Under the pieces are notes generated by a model. That model was not told the origin of the DNA. It saw nothing but the letters and a program-made list of their open reading frames with translations, and ran no database searches. Below, one piece after another: positions 8,337 through 11,013 of a stretch of 11,013 nt of DNA. Numbering within the stretch: position 1 is the stretch's first letter; each line of letters starts with the position of its first letter. The position numbers and the translations under genes are program-made. Source of the DNA: Betaproteobacteria bacterium UBA7395 (GTDB lineage: Bacteria; Pseudomonadota; Gammaproteobacteria; Burkholderiales; Rhodocyclaceae); the NCBI GenBank assembly GCA_002470165.1, contig DKNF01000070.1, forward strand, positions 1-11,013. The letters run 5' to 3'.

Positions 8337-8597
8337 ATGAACAAGATCATCACCCTGGGTTTGTCCTGCCTTTTTGCCAGCACGCTGGCGGTTGCCGCGC
8401 CGGTGGATTGCGAAGCGCAGGCCGTGAGCAAGGACGGCAAGCCGCTGGCCGGCGCCGCCAAGACCGCGTCGATCAAGAAGTGCGAGCGCGAGAACAAGGG
8501 CGCCGCGTGCGAGGCCCGTGCCATCGACAAGAACGGCAAGCCGCTGGCCGGTGCCGCCAAGGCCGCCTTCATCAAGAAGTGCGAAGCCGGGAACTGA
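8337..8597 (+). CDS. small exported protein with two PsiF-like repeats
   Basis: This 86-residue protein has a clear signal peptide: a basic start, a hydrophobic stretch at 5-20 and an AVA-A cleavage site after residue 20. The mature part is two copies of a unit with a 33-residue period, each of the form C-E-A-(Q/R)-A...GKPLAGAAK...IKKCE, with cysteines at 25, 49, 58 and 82. The spacing and the L-x-G-x-A-K...K-K-C pattern resemble the PsiF repeat family of small periplasmic proteins, which in E. coli was found as a phosphate-starvation-inducible gene of unknown activity. Each unit probably closes on its own disulphide. GAGGA (8326-8330) lies 6 nt before the ATG. The gene sits 26 nt after icd and is likely cotranscribed with it; no link in function is evident. 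The family assignment is moderate. Confidence 0.82.
   Translation: MNKIITLGLSCLFASTLAVAAPVDCEAQAVSKDGKPLAGAAKTASIKKCERENKGAACEARAIDKNGKPLAGAAKAAFIKKCEAGN
8409..8582 (+). repeat. 99-bp-period tandem duplication inside the PsiF-like gene
   Basis: The Cys-to-Cys units at 8409-8483 and 8508-8582 are offset by 99 bp. Over the 57-nt cores at 8430-8486 and 8529-8585, 50 positions agree, including an unbroken 19-nt match around GGCAAGCCGCTGGCCGG. The DNA-level similarity points to a fairly recent internal duplication or gene conversion within the gene, or to strong codon constraint. Confidence 0.8.
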
Positions 8598-8616
8598 GTC
8601 TGCCGCCCTCGTTTTT

Positions 8617-9414
8617 GTGTCGCAGTCTCAACCTATTGCCGTATTTGATTCCGGCCTCGGCGGTTTGACCGTGTTGCGCGCCTTGCGCGCGCGGTTGCCG
8701 CACGAGGATTTTTTCTACTTTGCCGATACCCGCTTCCTGCCTTACGGGGACCGGCCCGAGGCCTTCCTGCGCGAACGCGGGGTGAGCATTGCCGAAGCCT
8801 TGCGTCGCCGGGGTGCCAAAGCCCTGGTGGTTGCCTGCAATACGGCCACGGCCGCTGCCGCGGAAGCGATCCGGGCGGCAGTCACGGGGCCGGTCGTGGC
8901 ACTCGAGCCGGGGGTCAAGCCGGCGGTGGCGCTCAGCGGCAACAAGTGCATCGGCGTCCTGGCGACCACGCGGACGCTGGCCAGCGAACGTTTCCAGCGT
9001 CTGGTCGGGACGCATGCCGCCGGTGCCCGGGTGATCGCCCAGCCCTGCCCGGGGCTGGCCGAGGCCATCGAAACCGAGGGGCCCGAAGGGGCGGGCGTGA
9101 CGGCCTTGCTCGATACCTTTGTCGCGCCGCTGGCAGCGGCTTCGGTGGATGTGGTGGTGCTCGGCTGCACGCATTATCCCTGGGTCGCCGAAGCCATCCG
9201 CCAACGTCTGCCGGCGGGCACGCAACTGCTCGATACCGGCGAAGCGGTTGCCCGCCAACTTGAACGCCTGCTGCTGGCCGGCGGCTTGCAAGGCGGCGGC
9301 CAGGGGCAACTGACGGTGACCACCAGCGGTTCGCCGGCCAGTGTCCATGCCACCGTCGACCGTTTGTGGGGCGAACATCTCTCGGTCACGCACTGGGAGC
9401 CGGAACATGCCTGA
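8617..9414 (+). CDS. murI: glutamate racemase
   Basis: It interconverts L- and D-glutamate in the cytoplasm, supplying D-glutamate for peptidoglycan. At 265 residues it has the family's usual length. The motif DSGLGG (11-16) carries the substrate-binding Asp11 and Ser12, PYGD is at 42-45, and the two proton-exchanging cysteines are Cys74 in VACNTATA and Cys184 in GCTHYP. The start is taken as the GTG at 8617, because it is the only usable start codon between the PsiF-like stop and the DSGLGG motif; the next upstream in-frame ATG (8518) lies deep inside the preceding gene. No good ribosome site precedes the GTG, so translation may depend on coupling to the gene ending 19 nt before. It overlaps the next gene by 8 nt. 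Confidence 0.95.
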   Translation: MSQSQPIAVFDSGLGGLTVLRALRARLPHEDFFYFADTRFLPYGDRPEAFLRERGVSIAEALRRRGAKALVVACNTATAAAAEAIRAAVTGPVVALEPGVKPAVALSGNKCIGVLATTRTLASERFQRLVGTHAAGARVIAQPCPGLAEAIETEGPEGAGVTALLDTFVAPLAAASVDVVVLGCTHYPWVAEAIRQRLPAGTQLLDTGEAVARQLERLLLAGGLQGGGQGQLTVTTSGSPASVHATVDRLWGEHLSVTHWEPEHA

Positions 9415-10606
9415 GAGCCAGAAGCCGCTGGCCGGACTCAAGGTGGTCGAACTCGGCACCCTGATCGCCGGGCCGTTCTGCACGCGGATCATGGCCGAAT
9501 TCGGCGCCGAGGTGATCAAGGTCGAAGCGCCTGGCGGTGGCGATCCGCTGCGCAAATGGCGCAAGCTGTACGAAGGTACGTCCTTGTGGTGGTACGTCCA
9601 GGCGCGCAACAAGAAATCGGTGACGGCCAATCTCAAGCATCCGGACGGGCGCGAGTTCGTCCGCCGGTTGATCGCCGGGGCCGACATTGTGGTCGAGAAT
9701 TTCCGTCCCGGCGTGCTGGAAAAGCTCGGCCTGGGCTGGGAACAGCTCAAGGCCGATAACCCCGGCCTGGTCATGGTCCGCCTGTCCGGCTTCGGCCAGA
9801 CCGGGCCGTACAAGGATCAGCCGGGTTTCGGCGCGGTTGGCGAATCGATGGGCGGTTTGCGCTACATCACCGGTTTTCCCGACCGGCCGCCGGTGCGTAC
9901 CGGAATTTCCATCGGCGATTCGATTGCCGCCCTATGGGGGGCGATCGGTGCCTTGATGGCGCTACGTCACCGGGAAGTCAATGGCGGTGCCGGCCAGGTC
10001 GTCGATGTGGCGCTGTACGAGGCGGTTTTCGCGATGATGGAGTCGCTGGTGCCGGAATACGATGTGTTCGGTTTCGTGCGCGAACGGACCGGCAACATCA
10101 TGCCCGGCATCACGCCGTCGAACACGCATACGACGCGTGACGGCAAGCATGTCACCATCGGTGCCAATGGCGATGCGATCTTCCGTCGCTTCATGCAGGC
10201 CATCGGTCGTCACGATCTGGCCGACGATCCCGGGCTCGCCGACAACGCCGGTCGCGATGCCCGGCGCGACGAAATCTACGCGCTGATCGACGCCTGGTGT
10301 GCCGGCCACGATGAAGCCGAGGTGCTGGCCCTGCTCGAACAGGCCGGCGTGCCCGCGTCGCGTGTCTATTCGGCGGTCGACATGTTTGCCGACCCGCAAT
10401 TCATCGCCCGGCAGATGTTCCAGACGGCGACCTTGCCCGATGGCAAGCCCTTCCGCATGCCGGGCATCGTTCCCGCCCTGTCGGATACGCCGGGCAGCAC
10501 CGAGTGGATCGGGCCGGAGCTCGGCGAGCACACCGATGCGGTACTCGCCGGGTTAGGCTACGACGCGGCGCACATCGCCAGGATGCGCGCCGAGGGGGCG
10601 GTCTAG
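9407..10606 (+). CDS. CaiB/BaiF family (family III) CoA-transferase
   Basis: This 399-residue enzyme belongs to the family that moves CoA between acyl-CoA and a free acid through an aspartyl-CoA thioester. The N-terminal pattern LAGLKVVELGTLIAGPF (8-24) and GAEVIKVEAPGGGDP (33-47) is typical. The catalytic aspartate is Asp171 in GISIGDSIAAL, and the usual FRPGVLEKLGLG and SGFGQTGP motifs are at 99-110 and 127-134. Length is normal. The substrates cannot be told from sequence; carnitine/crotonobetaine, formate/oxalate, succinate/dicarboxylate and aromatic acids all occur in the family. The ATG at 9407 has GGGAG (9395-9399) 7 nt upstream and lies inside the end of murI, so the two are probably cotranslated. 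Its stop interlocks with that of the convergent chemotaxis gene. Confidence 0.93.
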   Translation: MPESQKPLAGLKVVELGTLIAGPFCTRIMAEFGAEVIKVEAPGGGDPLRKWRKLYEGTSLWWYVQARNKKSVTANLKHPDGREFVRRLIAGADIVVENFRPGVLEKLGLGWEQLKADNPGLVMVRLSGFGQTGPYKDQPGFGAVGESMGGLRYITGFPDRPPVRTGISIGDSIAALWGAIGALMALRHREVNGGAGQVVDVALYEAVFAMMESLVPEYDVFGFVRERTGNIMPGITPSNTHTTRDGKHVTIGANGDAIFRRFMQAIGRHDLADDPGLADNAGRDARRDEIYALIDAWCAGHDEAEVLALLEQAGVPASRVYSAVDMFADPQFIARQMFQTATLPDGKPFRMPGIVPALSDTPGSTEWIGPELGEHTDAVLAGLGYDAAHIARMRAEGAV

Positions 10607-11013
10607 ACCTTGAAACGGCTGATCAGCTGCTTGAGATTGACGGCGATTTCCTGCAGTTGATGCGCGGTGCTGGCGGTGCCGCGTATGGTCTGGGTGGTTT
10701 CCTCGACCATGTTGGCAATCTGCTCGACCCGCTGGGCGATCGAGGTGCTGGCGCTACTTTGTTCCTTGGTCGCATCGGCCACTTCGCCGATGCGTTCGAG
10801 GGTGCGCCGGGCGCCGTCTTCGATGGCGCGCAGGGATTCCGACGCCGACGACGCCAGGGCAACCCCCTGTTGGACTTCCGGCAGGGCCGCGTTCATGGCT
10901 TCGACGGCGCCAACCGTATCGCCCTGGATGCCGACGATCATCTGCTCGATTTCGGTGGTTGCCAGCGATGTCCGTTCGGCCAGCTTGCGCACCTCGTCGG
11001 CGACGACGGCGAA
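10603..11013 (-). CDS. methyl-accepting chemotaxis protein, C-terminal part (N-terminus off right edge)
   Basis: The last 136 residues of a chemoreceptor are present. The fragment opens with FAVVADEVRKLAERT, the strongly conserved stretch just after the hairpin tip of the cytoplasmic signalling domain. An Ala/Glu/Gln/Ser-rich coiled coil follows, with the EEAxx-like pattern of adaptation helices (for example MVEETTQTIRGTASTAHQLQ) and the ending LISRFKV. The sensor, membrane segments, HAMP domain and the tip itself lie outside the window. There is no NWETF-type tether for CheR and CheB at the C-terminus, as in most receptors outside the enterics. The ligand is unknown. The gene is convergent with the CoA-transferase, and their stop codons share a CTAG. 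Confidence 0.93.
   Translation of the reverse strand, partial: FAVVADEVRKLAERTSLATTEIEQMIVGIQGDTVGAVEAMNAALPEVQQGVALASSASESLRAIEDGARRTLERIGEVADATKEQSSASTSIAQRVEQIANMVEETTQTIRGTASTAHQLQEIAVNLKQLISRFKV

Noticed and set aside
8572..9813. 413-codon minus-strand frame crossing murI and the CoA-transferase
   Set aside because: It crosses two well-supported plus-strand genes, and its composition is random-looking.

Overview
The window is a stretch of GC-rich chromosome with tightly packed genes. It is most likely from a betaproteobacterium, and Rhodocyclales (Dechloromonas/Azonexus-like) would fit. That placement rests on the three-gene proton-translocating transhydrogenase, both forms of NADP isocitrate dehydrogenase plus AceK, and the strongly G/C-ending codons. 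It is an impression from protein resemblance, not a computed classification. No rRNA, tRNA, CRISPR array, insertion sequence, attachment site or origin was seen. No gene-free stretch exceeds 300 bases; the longest gaps are 4451-4647, 6889-7068 and 2536-2668, and each is described below.

Layout. The left part (1-4450) is on the minus strand: aceK, then pntAA, pntAB and pntB, with pntB cut by the left edge. A divergent control region (4451-4647) separates aceK from the plus-strand gene for monomeric (IDH-II type) NADP isocitrate dehydrogenase. That gene ends in a strong intrinsic terminator (6912-6942). A second good sigma-70-type promoter (6957-6985) and a structured leader follow. They drive an unrelated, E. 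coli-like dimeric isocitrate dehydrogenase (icd), a small exported PsiF-repeat-like protein, glutamate racemase (murI) and a family III CoA-transferase. The spacings of 26 nt, 19 nt and an 8-nt overlap suggest one operon. A methyl-accepting chemotaxis protein runs in from the right edge on the minus strand, and its stop codon interlocks with that of the CoA-transferase.

How the genes fit together. Four of the units act on one metabolic point: two non-homologous enzymes make 2-oxoglutarate and NADPH from isocitrate, AceK can switch off one of them by phosphorylation to divert isocitrate to the glyoxylate bypass, and PntAB exchanges hydride between NADH and NADPH using the proton gradient. The dimeric Icd keeps the phosphorylatable serine (Ser110, equivalent to E. 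coli Ser113). The monomeric enzyme has a different fold and no such site. The aceK/icd-II control region contains a 15-bp palindrome beside the icd-II -35 box and a perfect 12-bp palindrome in the spacer between its -35 and -10 boxes. These are good candidates for carbon-source control. I found no wholly new system. The most interesting content is this isocitrate/NADPH gene cluster and its control elements.
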